A DNA stretch of 64,000 nt, taken from Parasponia andersonii (taxonomy: Eukaryota; Streptophyta; Magnoliopsida; Rosales; Cannabaceae). The position numbers and the translations under genes were made by a program. The DNA lies in NCBI GenBank assembly GCA_002914805.1, contig JXTB01000134.1, positions 333,318 through 397,317 of the forward strand, written 5' to 3'. A model generated the notes under the pieces. That model did not search any database and had not been told where the DNA came from. It was given only the letters and a program-made list of their open reading frames with translations. Numbering within the stretch: position 1 is the stretch's first letter; the number at the start of each line of letters is the position of its first letter. This document shows, in pieces, positions 1 through 11,198 of this stretch.

Positions 1-448
1 GTTAAGATTTTCTCACTTTCATTGATATATGGTGATGATTCTATATGATTTTCTCACATTCAGAAGGCCCACTGCAGAAATAATTGTTACTTATATGTGC
101 AAAACCTTTATGCTTGGTTTTATAATTTATACATGATGTGACTTAACAAAAGAAAAGAATCAGTAACAAAATTTATAAGCATAATCACTTGCTATTCTCC
201 TATAAGCATAGTAACAGTATGGTAGGCTAATGTGATGAATATTGGTTCCGCACTCAAGTTCACAGTTTTGTCTACATCCAACAATTACCTTTTCTTTTTC
301 AATTTTACTTTTACATTGGTAACCTATTTGCATTATCGGGATGCTCTGTTTCTCTCCTAGCGGTATCACTAAATTTACATTTTACAACATGTTGAAATAC
401 ATTACTGTGCTTTTCCATCGCGGACATATGATCATTCTAATTGGGCAG

Positions 449-794
449 CGCATTGGAATTCCTGTCTACCTGCAAGCTGGCAAACTTGACTGTGAAGGCA
501 GAGCTTGGCAGCTGCTTGCTTCATAGAAGTGGGAGGCTTACAATCGACAGGTGTGTGCTGCAATGCGAGTCAAATCCCTTGGACTTCCTCTCTTGCCCGA
601 TTGTGAGCACAGCCAGTGCCCAGGTGTTCCCTTCTGCTGCAAAGTACCAAAGAGATGGTGTTTCCGTTTCTCGAACTCGAATCGAAGGTGGTGCTAAAGC
701 TGTTTCAACAAGTGGGGACCTGGCATTGCAGCGAGTTAGAGTAATTTATGCCAAGACGTCTCTCTTTTTCTGGTTTGACATGGAGCAAGAATAA
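449..794 (+). CDS. SKIP5: SKIP5-like F-box protein, last exon (gene enters from left edge)
   Basis: This is the 3' terminal coding exon of a protein resembling SKP1-interacting partner 5, an F-box protein thought to act as a substrate adaptor in SCF ubiquitin ligases. The exon appears to begin after the AG at 447-448 (pyrimidine-poor acceptor) and ends at the TAA at 792-794. About 115 residues are visible. Recognisable stretches are ALEFLSTCKLANLTVKAELG, LLHRSGRLTIDRCVLQCE, NPLDFLSCPIVSTAS, RIEGGAKAVSTSGDLALQRV and the end FFWFDMEQE. This is the beta-helix-like C-terminal half of the family. The F-box itself and the upstream exons lie outside the window; bases 1-448 read as intron. No frame breaks are seen. 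Family assignment rests on recalled similarity and is fairly secure; the exact exon start is less so. Confidence 0.72.
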
Positions 795-1191
795 AGTCCT
801 ATATTCTGTGCTTATCCTGTGTGACATTATCTAATTATTTAGACTTAGATAAGTTTTATATTGTTGTTTATGTTTACATGTATTGTGTCTGCTATCCTTT
901 GTCCACGTAAGAGTTCTTATTTTAGATTAAATCGTAGATAAATATTCTTTTCTGGTATTTGTTTTGCTGCTGCTGCTCGGATCCTTATCTGTTCAATTTT
1001 GTGCATGCATAAAAGTTAGGGCATTTGCAGTCTTATTCTTTGGTTATCCGTTTATTAAAACAATTTTGTTGTCTAGTACAATGCCAGCTTTATTACTAGT
1101 TCAAAAATAAAAAATAGAAAAACTCTCTCCTATATGAAAGGGTGGCAGATAAAGTATCACAAAGAGAGATTATAAGAATGGAACAATGGAT
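795..1191. other. SKIP5-like 3' flank / intergenic
   Basis: AT-rich sequence following the stop codon. It probably holds the 3' untranslated region and polyadenylation region of the SKIP5-like gene. No coding similarity or structured repeat was seen before the MITE that starts at 1201. Confidence 0.5.
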
Positions 1192-1547
1192 AACTTATTA
1201 GGGATATTATCATTTTTATATTTTGTATTTTGATATTTTGTTTAAATTATACCTTCTGTTTTGATTATTATCAACATTAATCCTTAGATTTAAAATTTAT
1301 TATAAATTTATATACAGACATTAATTCAGAGTAGTTAATTTGCTAAGTTGTCATTTAAAAAATTAAAAATAAATTATATAAAAACTGATCGCGAATAAGT
1401 TTATTAAATCTCTTGGTAAATTAATTGTTCTAAATTAGTGTTATGATATAAATTTGTAATAAATATGAAATTTAAAGGTCAATATTTATAATAACTAAAA
1501 CAGAATGTAAATAAAAATGATAAATTGATAATTTCCCTAACTTATTA
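1192..1547. mobile_element. Foldback MITE copy 1 with 9-bp target duplication
   Basis: The element runs from 1201 to 1538 (338 bp) and is flanked by the direct repeat AACTTATTA at 1192-1200 and 1539-1547. Its left end reads GGGATATTATCATTTTTATA. The reverse complement of its right end reads AGGGAAATTATCA. The inverted similarity continues far inward: one arm has 'ttagatttaaaatttatt' and the other, read in reverse, 'tttaaatttcatatttatt'. It has no coding capacity. A 9-bp duplication is typical of Mutator-like elements, so a MULE-derived MITE is the best inference. A second copy of the same family lies at 21804-22157. Confidence 0.85.
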
Positions 1548-2044
1548 CATAAGCTGGACCAAAACCTTGGTAAATAGCCACAGCTTCAACATTATTTATT
1601 AGTTGCCACTCTTTGAATATTAGCAAAACACTAGTTTCCAATAGGCCCGCATTTTTAAAGAATGTAAAATTTACTATTAGCTTGTCAAAACGGACTGAAG
1701 TATAATATCCATTTGGTGAGATTTCGATGACTTTCGTTATTTTTCCTTTTTTTTTTCCGCCTCCGTAAAATTGGCAAAACCAAAAGTGACTTCCCATGGA
1801 TCCATGTGACTAAACATATATCTACGTATATTAGGGGGGAAAAAAAATTGTTCTACACTAAAAATGCCAAATGAAACGTCAAAAGAAAAGAAAAAAAAAA
1901 AAAAACCATATTTTCGTTGTTGTCATCCTTTTTTAACTCTCATGTATAATAGCTTCCAATGTTAACTGTTCCTTTCGTAGTATCAATACCGCAACGATGT
2001 TCCTATGTTTTGGAATATATTTTTTCTGCTCCCTCGAATGTTCA
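1548..2044. other. Intergenic, AT-rich
   Basis: Contains A- and T-rich homopolymer runs, for example around 1740-1755 and 1885-1905. No gene, RNA or clear element was recognised. Confidence 0.4.
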
Positions 2045-2528
2045 CATAGTTCGAGTCAATCCATGATCCTCTTATAACTTCTGAGAACTGATGTAGTCCA
2101 CATCGGAAACGAGATTATGTGTGGCAAAACCAAATTGTATTTTCAAAAAAGATTATTTGGAAAGAAAGCCGGATTTTTTAAAAACCAAATCAATCTGTTT
2201 ATGGATCCGGATTATGCCTTGCGAAGAGGAGACTCTATTGGATCATCCGGTGTGGGAGGCCAGGCTCAAGTTTCTAGTCATCGCAAAGCTGCTTGTGGCT
2301 GATGATGGTAGCGCCAAGTCTCACCAAGATGGTGCTCATCTTTAACCGTGACAGCCTCGACAAGCTGAAGCCACCAACTGTGTTGCAAGAGTTCGTGAAC
2401 ATGACGGTGATTTTCAAGGTGTATATGGTCGGAAAGTACGTCAAATATGTGAAGAAGACGTCGCTGCTCGATGTATCAGAGGAGGAGAAACTGGGAGATT
2501 GGAGGGCTGAGAGGACTGACGATAAGTA
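2045..2528 (+). pseudogene. ITPK1: ITPK1-like inositol-tetrakisphosphate 1-kinase pseudogene fragment
   Basis: This is a decayed internal fragment of the ATP-grasp inositol phosphate kinase family that phosphorylates inositol tri- and tetrakisphosphates. Recognisable pieces in order are: [20 protein letters not shown] then [12 protein letters not shown] (about 2205-2320); after a 1-base shift near 2322, [20 protein letters not shown] and QEFVN; then [30 protein letters not shown] and a stop at 2526-2528. The family normally reads VADGSAKSHKM, VLQEFVNHGGVIFKVYVVG and SLPDVSEEKLG. Here the HGG of the conserved loop is replaced by MT, and the N-terminal and C-terminal thirds of the kinase are missing. 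The upstream part (about 2045-2200) is only weakly similar. No introns interrupt the match; the family is often intronless, so this does not show retroposition. Confidence 0.78.
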
Positions 2529-2827
2529 AAGTACCCCAAGAAGATGCATTTGGACGAAACAAAGATATACTGTCATAGAGCTTCCTTATTGAAATTCATG
2601 ACGATAATTAATTTCTAGAATTTGAAGAGAACCAGTCTGATTAATGTTTAAACAATTGAGTTCTGTACTGTTCTAGCTCAGAACCTTGACAGTCAAGTGA
2701 CCCCTTGGCTTCATTGTGAGCTACTTATCCAAACTCATCCGATATACTTTTTAGTTTTTACAATATTTGTCATGTACCACACTTTTGCCCGATCGGCCAC
2801 TGCTAGGTGCACGTGTGTCAATATCTA

Positions 2828-3840
2828 ATCGGTAAATAAATAAGATATTGGTAAATAAATATATGCTATCGTCTTTTAGAGTGCTAACTGATTTATCAAG
2901 ATTACAATGATAAATATACTATTCTCTACGAGCGATAAAAATTTTTAAGTCATGGTAAATAAATTAGTAATCATTTTTTTTACAGTAGCAAATGAGTGAT
3001 TTACCACGAATATAATGATAAATATACGACTTTATACAAGAGATAAAATTTTTTAACTCATGGTAAATAAATCAAATGACACCTCTTAATAGTGATAAAT
3101 GAGTTATTTATTAGGAGTTTAATGGTAAATATGCTACCGTCTACTAGTGATAAAATCTTTTAAATCATAGTAAATAAATTATATACCACATCTTAATAAT
3201 GATAAATGAGTAACTTATCAAAGATATATATAGTAAGTATTCTACCGTCTACAAACGATAAAATATTTTAAGTCATGGCAAATAAATCATATACAACTTC
3301 TTATAGTGATATATGAGTAATTTATCAAAGGTATAGTGGTAAATATGCTACCATATACAAGCGATAAAATCTTTTAAGTCATGGTGAATGAGTGATTTAC
3401 TATAGAAATAATGGTAAATATGTTGTTGTCTACAAGTGATAAAATTTTTTTAAGTCATGTTAAATAAATCATATTCCATCTTTTAACGGTGGTAAATGAG
3501 TCATTTACTAGGGTTTAATGGTAAATATACTACCGTCTACAACTGAAATCTTTTTTTAAGTCATATACAACCTCTTACAGTGGTAAATAAGTTATTAAAC
3601 AAGGGTATAACGGTAAACATGCTACTGTCTACAAGCGATAAAATCTTTTAAGTCATGGTAAATAAATCATATACAACCTCTTATTGTGGTAAATGAGAGA
3701 TTTACTAGGGATATAATGATAAATATGATGTCGTCTATAAGCAATAAATTTTTTAAGTCAAGGTAAATTAATCATATACCACCTCTTAACATTGGTAAAT
3801 AAGTGATTTTCCAAGGATAAAATAGTAAGTATAAATTATT
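2828..3840. repeat. Degenerate tandem array of about 107-bp units
   Basis: About nine units are visible. The landmark 'gataaaatcttttaagtcat', or close variants, recurs near 2934, 3042, 3149, 3257, 3363, 3438, 3545, 3637 and 3743. The spacings are 108, 107, 108, 106, 75, 107, 92 and 106. Each full unit also holds 'ggtaaatatg', 'accgtctacaag', 'ggtaaataaatcatata' and 'cacctcttaatagtgataaa'. The short spacings come from internal deletions. The unit carries several GGTAAAT submotifs in both phases, suggesting growth from a shorter motif. No open reading frame spans it. Whether it is a free minisatellite or the subterminal repeat of a lost transposon cannot be told from the sequence. Confidence 0.85.
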
Positions 3841-4499
3841 ACTGTTGAAAAAGAGATATATTTGTTAATAAAATCAAAAAAAGATATGTACTAAATCATA
3901 TCTTCAAAAGTGAGATATTTTTGTTTAATTCCTCTTTTAGTTATGTTAAAAGAAAAAATCCGTTGTAGCCTAAAATATCTAAGTATTTGGTAAACCGTAT
4001 GGCTGAATTATTGTGCAAATATAAAATGACCAAAATAAACATCATTATACAATTATGCATATTTATAGAAAAAGTTTATTAACATTTTTTACAATTATGC
4101 ATATTTGTACATATTAAACATATTAATACTTTTTTATAATTAAATTTATTTTAATTACTTTATTTTCATCTAAATTTAAAATTTCAATAAAGAATTAATT
4201 TAGTTACTTCAAATACAAATATGACGAATATTTTAGTCAATTATGATTTAAATACATTAAGACATTTCAAATAAAATTGATATAAAAATAAAGTCAATTA
4301 CATATTTAACATTTTTGCTTTAGAATGACAGTATTTTAGCCATTATGATTTATTCATTAAAAAAATAGTACAAATTTTCATATAATCTAAAAGCCAAGAT
4401 GGGGTCTTAGACTAAATTTGACTTTTGAACGTACTTCTATCAAAAATTATTAAATAATTTGATTTTTAGAATTTTATAAAACATCAATCTACCCGATAA
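3841..4499. other. Intergenic, very AT-rich
   Basis: No gene or repeat recognised. This is AT-rich filler between the tandem array and the LINE remnant. Confidence 0.4.
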
Positions 4500-4731
4500 T
4501 TGGAAAAACATTTTAAGTTAAACCAAACTGGCCTAGAAGATATTGGACTCAAAATGTTGTATAGGTGCCAAGAAAATGCTAGCATAATTGTAAATAAGGC
4601 AATCTATTTCAAATCTGTGTCTCCATTAGGAAACGTCGGCGGCCTATTAGAAGATGGTACCCTTTTGGTGGGACAATTCTGGTCAGCGTTCTTCTTCTCT
4701 AGTAGTGCTCCTGTAAAAAGGAATATCAATT

Positions 4732-5215
4732 GGAAGTCTCCTGCTATAGGCCAGCTCAAGCTCAATGTCACGTAGATGCAGGTATGGTTATTATATAGGG
4801 ATTAGATGAGTTGTTCTCGTTCGGGGATGGCAATGGTACCTTAGTTAGTGCTTTTTTTGGCCGATGTGAATAGCTCTTCGCGAAGCTCTTTTGTACTTCT
4901 ACCTCGAATCGAATCCAATCCAATCGAATCGAATCAAACATTTCCCTCTCTCTGGCTGAGATAGATACTACCAGTGTTTTCTCAGATTCTTTCGTTGACA
5001 GTATGTCTTCACTGTGTAATGTTGGTTTTTTAGTTTCACTCCTCTCTAACTAACTCATAACCTGGCTTGTTATGGTTTTAATTCCCTATTGATTGTTTTT
5101 TGCTTAGATTCCATGCCAATTTGCATATTAGACTTTAGACTATGTTTCAGGACTTACCCTCTTTTTAATAATAAAAATCCTCCGTTGATCTCAAAAAAAT
5201 AAAAATAATTTATTT
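4732..5215 (+). mobile_element. LINE (non-LTR retrotransposon) 3' remnant: RNase H-like domain and tail
   Basis: The motif WKSPAIGQLKLNV followed by DAG (about 4732-4785, with a stop inside) matches the start of the plant LINE RNase H-like domain, usually W-P-P-x-G-x-LKLNVDA. After a stop and frame changes, VVLVR and then DGNGTLVSAFFGRCE (about 4812-4870) match the next conserved part (GVVIRDxxG). The fragment probably ends with the A-rich tail near 5165-5215 ('taataataaaaatcc' followed by A runs), which resembles LINE 3' ends. An open frame immediately 5' (4500-4731) could be the upstream linker but shows no clear similarity. The copy is dead and 5' truncated. Confidence 0.62.
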
Positions 5216-5520
5216 TAAAATATATATATATAGTGAAAACAATGTGCGATCTTGTTTGCTTAGTAGTTTCGTCTCGTAATATCTTATTCCTCAACTAGGT
5301 TTGACCCTTGGCTGCTCTAGTTTATGTTTCTTTCTTCTTTCTTTCTTTTTCAAAAAAAAAATAAATAAATAAAATAAAAGAATCATTGTTTCATTTTCCT
5401 CCCTTCTTTTTATAGGTTTTTTGGTTTTTTTACTAGGATTTTTTCCCCCCTTCTTTTATAGTCTTTTTTTTTTTCATTTTCTTTTTCTCATTAACCTTAC
5501 TTCTCTTTTTTCCCCCTTCG

Positions 5521-5668
5521 GTAATGTTAATTTTCAATAAATATTATGTTTTTCAAAAACAATTCGAAAGGGCTTTTAAGCCAAATGATTAAATGTAATG
5601 TTAATTTTCAATAAATATGATGTTTTTCAAAAACAATTCGAAAGGGCTTTTAAGCCAAATGATTAAAT
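5521..5668. repeat. Perfect-length 74-bp tandem duplication
   Basis: Two adjacent 74-bp copies, 5521-5594 and 5595-5668, both begin 'gtaatgttaattttcaataa' and end 'ccaaatgattaaat'. They appear to differ at a single position ('attatg' versus 'atgatg'). The near identity indicates a recent duplication. Confidence 0.92.
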
Positions 5669-6940
5669 TTTAGATCATTGTACACCCTTAAACAGTCATT
5701 GAATTTTAAAGCTTATTTGAATAATAACCGTTTTTCATATTTATATATCAAAATATATTAATTTCTTTTGTATAAAATTGATTTATTTTTTAAAAATAGA
5801 TCAATTGAAAAATAGATATTTATCAAAATAAAATTATGAAACATCTATTTATTAAATAAGTGAAAATACTGCCCATTTTATAAATTGATCTAGGAAAAAA
5901 GGATAGTTCTTATAAATACTCTATAGAAGTTTTTTGAGGAACTTCGTTTTTATACAGAAAAATTTTAAAAAGAAAATGAAAAACTTGGATTTACTCCAAA
6001 TTTATACTCATAAGCAAGATTATGAAAATGTCGATATCACTAGAGTTATTGAGATTTTGATTTACGAATAATGTCAATAAAAATGTCGATATTAACATAT
6101 ATCTTGTGAAAAAATGGATATTTTGAAAACAACTTAAGTTTTTTCCAATAAAATATTATAAGATATTAAAATGACTAATATTACTTTATTTAAACTAAAT
6201 TAATAACAAAAATAATACATATTTGCTTGATATGAAATTTTTTTTCCCTCGTATGTTGCATAATGTGTAATGATTTTATTATAATTATGCTAGAGAATCA
6301 ACATTATTATACATTGGTTATAATTTTACAATATTCTAAATATTTTTTATTATAAATATATAAAATACATACTAATTAAATACCAAAGATATTATACTTT
6401 CAAGTTTCTTTTTGATTTTGTTCTAAACAATACATTTGTCAAGATAGTATATATATTGAATAATTTTTTCTGTAGTTGTAAATATATCACATTGATATCT
6501 TCCTATTTTCAACTTATAATCTAAATTTTAATTCTTTTAACAAATTTAGATTAATGTAAAAAGACATTATATGATAGCTCATCATTTCATTTCATGATAT
6601 ATTAGTCTGCTACTTAGGAATTAAAATTATACTCTAAATGTGATTCTTATAAAATACAATATATAAATTAAATGACGTAATTTCATAATTATATAGATGT
6701 GAGGTTGAGCATCAATACAATACCTCGTAATATTACTCATAGATTTAAATTAAAAATAATATAGTAACCTTTTAATTTTTAACAAATATTTTTCAAAGGA
6801 GTCTGCATTATCATGGATACTCGTGAATATTATGGATATAGTAGTTCAAAATATAGATAATATTGTGAACATTATCAGAAACGTTGGGGACAAGAATTTC
6901 ATAATTGCTTGCCAAGGTCCGACGAGACGATACTTAATAG
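5669..6940. other. Intergenic, AT-rich, upstream of SINAT
   Basis: Nothing coding is recognised. The distal part may contain promoter elements of the SINAT gene, but no motif is distinctive enough to call. Confidence 0.4.
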
Positions 6941-7104
6941 CCAGATTTGAAATCGCGTCGGCAAAGAATGGTGGTGGTCCTTTCTTTTAGGGGTTTCTAT
7001 TCTAACACGAAGACGAAGAGGAAAAGACAAACATTAAAAAAAGAGTGCAAACTCAGGGGCCCCACTCATATTATCGACCTTTCCTTTTTGTATTTTCTCG
7101 AGAA

Positions 7105-7108
<4 letters not shown>

Positions 7109-7138
<30 letters not shown>
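7109..7138 (+). repeat. (CT)n microsatellite in SINAT 5' leader region
   Basis: An uninterrupted CT run of about 15 units. CT/GA tracts are common in plant 5' untranslated regions, and this one lies upstream of the likely leader-exon donor at 7335. Confidence 0.9.
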
Positions 7139-7140
<2 letters not shown>

Positions 7141-7334
7141 CAAGACAACAACGGCTTTAATTTGAAATTTCTCCTGCTGTTTAGTGTATACGCGCACTTT
7201 GGCCATATTTATTTATTTATTTATTACCGCTCCGCCCGGCTCCATTATTTCAATTTTTTCAGACCAAACTCTCTCCTCTATTTGGGGTTGGCCCTTGGAA
7301 TTTCTTGATTCAACCATGCCCATGGCATCTTAAG

Positions 7335-8522
7335 GTACTCTCTTGTTTCTCTCTCTTCATCTTCTTTTTTTGCATTATTTTCTTTTTCTTTTTTTTTTTT
7401 TTTTTCTTAGTGGTTGATCTATCAAGAATTTCAGTTATTGCAAAATCAGATTTTTTCCAGGTTCTAGATCCTCTCTGTATGCTTATGGCTTTGAATTCCA
7501 ATGTGGGATGTTAGGGTTTATCTCTGTTATATGAGTCCAATCGGTATGTCATGATTTTAAAGGTATTGGGTCATGGTATATATATATATATATATATAGT
7601 TGCAGATAACTTTTGGTTGGTTGATCATGACTTAGCCATTTTGGGTCTGATGATTTTTCAGGATATTAATTGATTTTCTTGATATCATATCTTTTTTATA
7701 TCAAGAAAAAAAAAAATACTGATTTATAGACTTACATTCAAGTTTGATACTGTTGTTTAGAGTGGCATATGGTATAAGGTTATGAAGTGCACTGTTTATT
7801 AACTAGACAATGTATGTGAAGGTATTTGTTGTTTGCGAAGAAAGTGTTGTGATCATTTCGAATTGGGATTTGAAGTCTGATTCTGAAACATCGGAGTATG
7901 TTTGATTTGGGGATGTAAATTCTTGTCAGGTTGCGGAGTCCAGTCATCATAATTGCTTGACATTTTCTTGGAAAGAAAGCTGTGGCCAAAACTAAAGTGA
8001 ATAAAAGAAGACAAGAAAAGGTTTGTTTTGTAATAATTCTTTGTGTGCACGTACTAGAAATTGTTTTGTAATAATTCTGTGTGCATGTACTAGAAATCGA
8101 TTACCATCAACATAATCTTCTAGTTCATTATTCCTAATATCATTATCTATCTGTAAGTGTGGATATTGAATGATGTATCCAATATTTTCGATGTTACCTT
8201 TCTCTTCTCTCCATTAATTTTATTTCTTTTCTTGCAACTTCCCGTAGAAAACATATAACAATTCAAATTTAAGTCCATAGAAAATATGCTTTGCCAAGGT
8301 GTCCAACCATTTCTTGTTTTATTTTATACATAAAAGCAGATACATTGCCAATATCTTGATCTACCCGTCTTTTCATAGTACTTAACTATATATGTATACA
8401 TGCTTATATATATAACATTTTTTTGAAATGATAAAAAGTACTTAAATTTTGAATGTTCTGAATTATTTGCATTTGACATTGGACTTTGTGTGTATTTGTT
8501 TATACTTATTTTCTTTCCACAG
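7335..8522 (+). other. Likely intron in SINAT 5' untranslated region
   Basis: A leader exon probably ends at 7334 ('catcttaag', then gtactc). The next exon begins at 8523 after 'ctttccacag', 23 bases before the ATG. The segment holds a T run (about 7388-7406), a TA microsatellite (about 7576-7599) and a tandem duplication of about 37 bp at 8023-8096. A large leader intron is common in plant E3 genes. This is inferred from splice-site quality alone; the transcription start is not determined. Confidence 0.5.
8023..8096. repeat. Tandem duplication of about 37 bp in leader intron
   Basis: Two adjacent copies of 'ttgttttgtaataattct..gtgtgcacgtactagaaa'. They differ by a 2-base indel and one transition. 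Confidence 0.8.
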
Positions 8523-8545
8523 ATTAAGCCAGCTTCTGTGGTAGC

Positions 8546-11198
8546 ATGGCATCTGGGAATTCTTTTTTTGAAGATATGCGGACAAAATCTGAGGTTATTG
8601 ATCCCCCTCAGAGTGAAGATATGATGGATATTGTTGAAACTGGGAATGATTCTGCTCAAAATATAGCAAAATCTCATGCACCCGTTACAAGCAGTGTCCA
8701 TGATCTATTGGAGTGCCCTGTGTGCTTAAATGCTATGTACCCTCCTATTCATCAGGTATGGTTTTTTATAATCCTAGTCCTTCTTTGATGTTTGTCAAAA
8801 TGTACACTCAAATTTTATAATTTACGAAGTTCCTTATCAGATCCATCCTTTTCAGCCATGTAGTAATCTGAATCACATAATTATTGATTTCTTATTCCTC
8901 AGATTGAAATATTAATATGGTCAAGTCTTCAGCATTATTTGACAATAACTGCCTCTCTAGTAAGCCATATTTGTTGGAAAGGAGACAAGAAATAATTGTG
9001 TGGTCCTCTTAAAACGTAATTGTGCAAAACCCTATAAAGAATGTGGTTTCTGTTTGCTACATTTTTTACGCTAGAAATGAAAACTTATATATGAGACTGA
9101 GGCAGGTTGTGAAAGCTACTCTGCTCTTATTATGGTTGTAGTCAACTTCTTTGCATGGGTTCATAGTAAATGGACATGTGAAATCATACTAAAAGCCTTA
9201 TACATATATGTGTATATATAATTGTGGAATTGTATTCTGTATGCTGTTTTTGATTTGTTTGCTACTCTTTTAACACTAGAATTGCAAAACTTACAGGGAT
9301 TGAAGCAGATTGTGGAAACATTCTCCTCATTATTTTCGTTAGTTTCTTTTTTATTTTATTTTTTCTTTTTTCATTATGCCTGTGGGCAACTTTGAATTTG
9401 GTTGTGGTGAATGCATGGGAAATCATTTTTCATAGATTTATATATATTTTTGTGGGATACTATACTATTATTTACGATTTTTGATTATGAATTGTTGCCT
9501 AATAACACCTATTAAAGGCTAACAGAGAAATTAACGGATTAAAGCAGTCTGGGTGGTATTATTGATAAAGGAAGAAAGAACAACAGGTTTTCGAGAGACC
9601 TGCACTCTCCAAGGGCAAAGCTCTTCATACAACCCGGATAATTCCCGACTGACTTTTCCTTCCCGCACTCACTTCTCTATATTTCCCTTCTTTCTTTTCT
9701 CTCCTTGCCCCACTCTAACCACTAACAGAACAGAGTTGACTTTCTCTTCTGCTTACAACTCACTCCCAGCACTAACAAAGTGAAAAGACCCTTCTATCCT
9801 GCCCAATTAATTCTTCTTCTTATGCCTCACATAGGTAAAATGGATAGGAGGCTTATCGCACCTCACGACATTGTAAATCTGATGCTAACTTTTTGCTCAT
9901 GGGTGTTCTTCCTTGTTGCAGTGTTCAAATGGTCATACATTATGTTCTGGTTGCAAGCCAAGGGTTCATAATCGGTGTCCCACCTGCAGACATGAGCTTG
10001 GGAACATCAGATGTCTTGCTTTAGAGAAAGTCGCTGCATCTCTTGAACTTCCATGTAAATATCAGACTTATGGTTGCATTGGTATATACCCTTATTACAG
10101 CAAGCTGAAGCATGAATCTCAATGCATCTATAGGCCATACAACTGCCCGTATGCTGGATCAGAATGCGATATCGTTGGTGATATTCCTTCTCTGGTTGCC
10201 CACTTAAGAGATGATCACAAAGTTGATATGCATAATGGCAGCACTTTCAACCATCGCTATGTCAAGTCCAATCCACAGGAGGTCGAAAATGCCACCTGGA
10301 TGCTTACGGTATTGCTTTGCTTATTAATTTCTCTATTATAATTCGTGGTTCCTTTATCCCTTTGCTGACACTGATTAAATTAAATTTGTTCACCTGTTCA
10401 TTCTCCATTATGCATATGAACTAATTTTTTTGAAAAATGTAAGATACAGAAGGAAACTGCCTTTTTCTAATTTCTTGGAACTTTAAGTAGAACATTTTAT
10501 TATGTGCCAATCATAGTAAAGTTTTCCTTTTATCTATTAGCCTCTCTTTTTTTTTTTTTTTTGGTTTTATTTTTATTTTTTTGGGCTAGGGATCTACATG
10601 TTTTTTGTTTNTTTTGTTTTTTGGTTTTTGTTTTTTGTTTTGTTTTTTTTTTTTTTTTTGGGCTAGGGATCTATATCTGGAACTTGGAGTGGTCCATGCA
10701 TTTTTTATTCTGATATGGTTAAACAAAGAATGTCGTGGTTTCAGAAGCCAATATTCTATCTGGAAGAGAAATTATATAGAACTTTCAAACCCCTTGCTTT
10801 TATTAAAAACTCTAATCTCTATTGAGGCATAAACTAAGAGTTTAATTTATTTTCTACTTTAACAGGTTTTCAGTTGTTTTGGCCAGTATTTCTGTCTGCA
10901 TTTTGAAGCTTTCCAGCTTGGTAGCCGTAATGGAGGGGCTCCTGTCTACATAGCCTTCTTGCGGTTTATGGGTGATGATAATGAGGCGAAGAATTATGGC
11001 TACAGTCTGGAAGTGGGTGGACAGGGGAGGAAGATGGTATGGCAGGGGATTCCCAGAAGCATTCGGGACAGCCACCGAAAAGTTCGGGATAGTTTTGATG
11101 GTCTAATTATCCAAAGGAATATGGCTCTTTCTTTTTCTGGCGGAGACCGGAAGGAGTTGAAACTTAGGGTGACTGGTAGAATTTGGAAAGAACAGTAA
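8546..11198 (+). CDS. SINAT: SINAT-type E3 ubiquitin-protein ligase (Seven in absentia family)
   Basis: Coding exons are 8546-8755, 9922-10308 and 10866-11198, all with GT-AG introns in phase 0, giving 309 residues. The N-terminus is short and acidic. The RING begins ECPVC (C57, C60) and continues in exon 2 with CSNGHTLCSGC and RCPTC. The SIAH-type zinc finger and substrate-binding domain follow (YPYYSKLKHESQC, CPYAGSECDIVGDIP, HRYVKSNPQEVENATWMLT), and the protein ends LKLRVTGRIWKEQ. The family dimerises and ubiquitinates targets such as NAC and autophagy-related proteins; the overall match is closest to SINAT3/SINAT4. One oddity: where homologues read FQLG-M-APVY, this protein reads FQLG-SRNGG-APVY (extra codons 10923-10937). 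Length and intron positions fit the family. Intron 2 contains an ambiguous base and T-rich repeats, outside the coding sequence. Confidence 0.95.
9541..9860. other. GC-richer foreign-looking segment in SINAT intron 1
   Basis: From about 9550 the intron changes character to C/T-rich sequence with 'gagagacctgcactctccaa' and 'tcccgactgacttttccttc'. It continues to about 9850, then returns to normal intron sequence before the acceptor at 9920-9921. It looks like an inserted transposable-element fragment, possibly an LTR, but no family or boundary was recognised. Confidence 0.35.
10579..10674. repeat. T-rich duplicated segment in SINAT intron 2 with ambiguous base
   Basis: The motif 'ttgggctagggatcta' occurs at about 10581 and again at about 10659, separated by long T/GT runs. 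A single N sits at 10611. The copy number and T-run lengths are likely unreliable in the assembly. Confidence 0.7.

Noticed and set aside
7045..7514. Open frames over the SINAT leader (CT-repeat and T-run encoded Ser/Leu and Phe-rich peptides)
   Set aside because: They consist of microsatellite and homopolymer translation, have no similarity to known proteins and lie in a likely untranslated leader and intron.
10504..10832. Phe-rich open frames in SINAT intron 2
   Set aside because: Translation of T-rich intron sequence with an N; clean splice sites show this is intronic.
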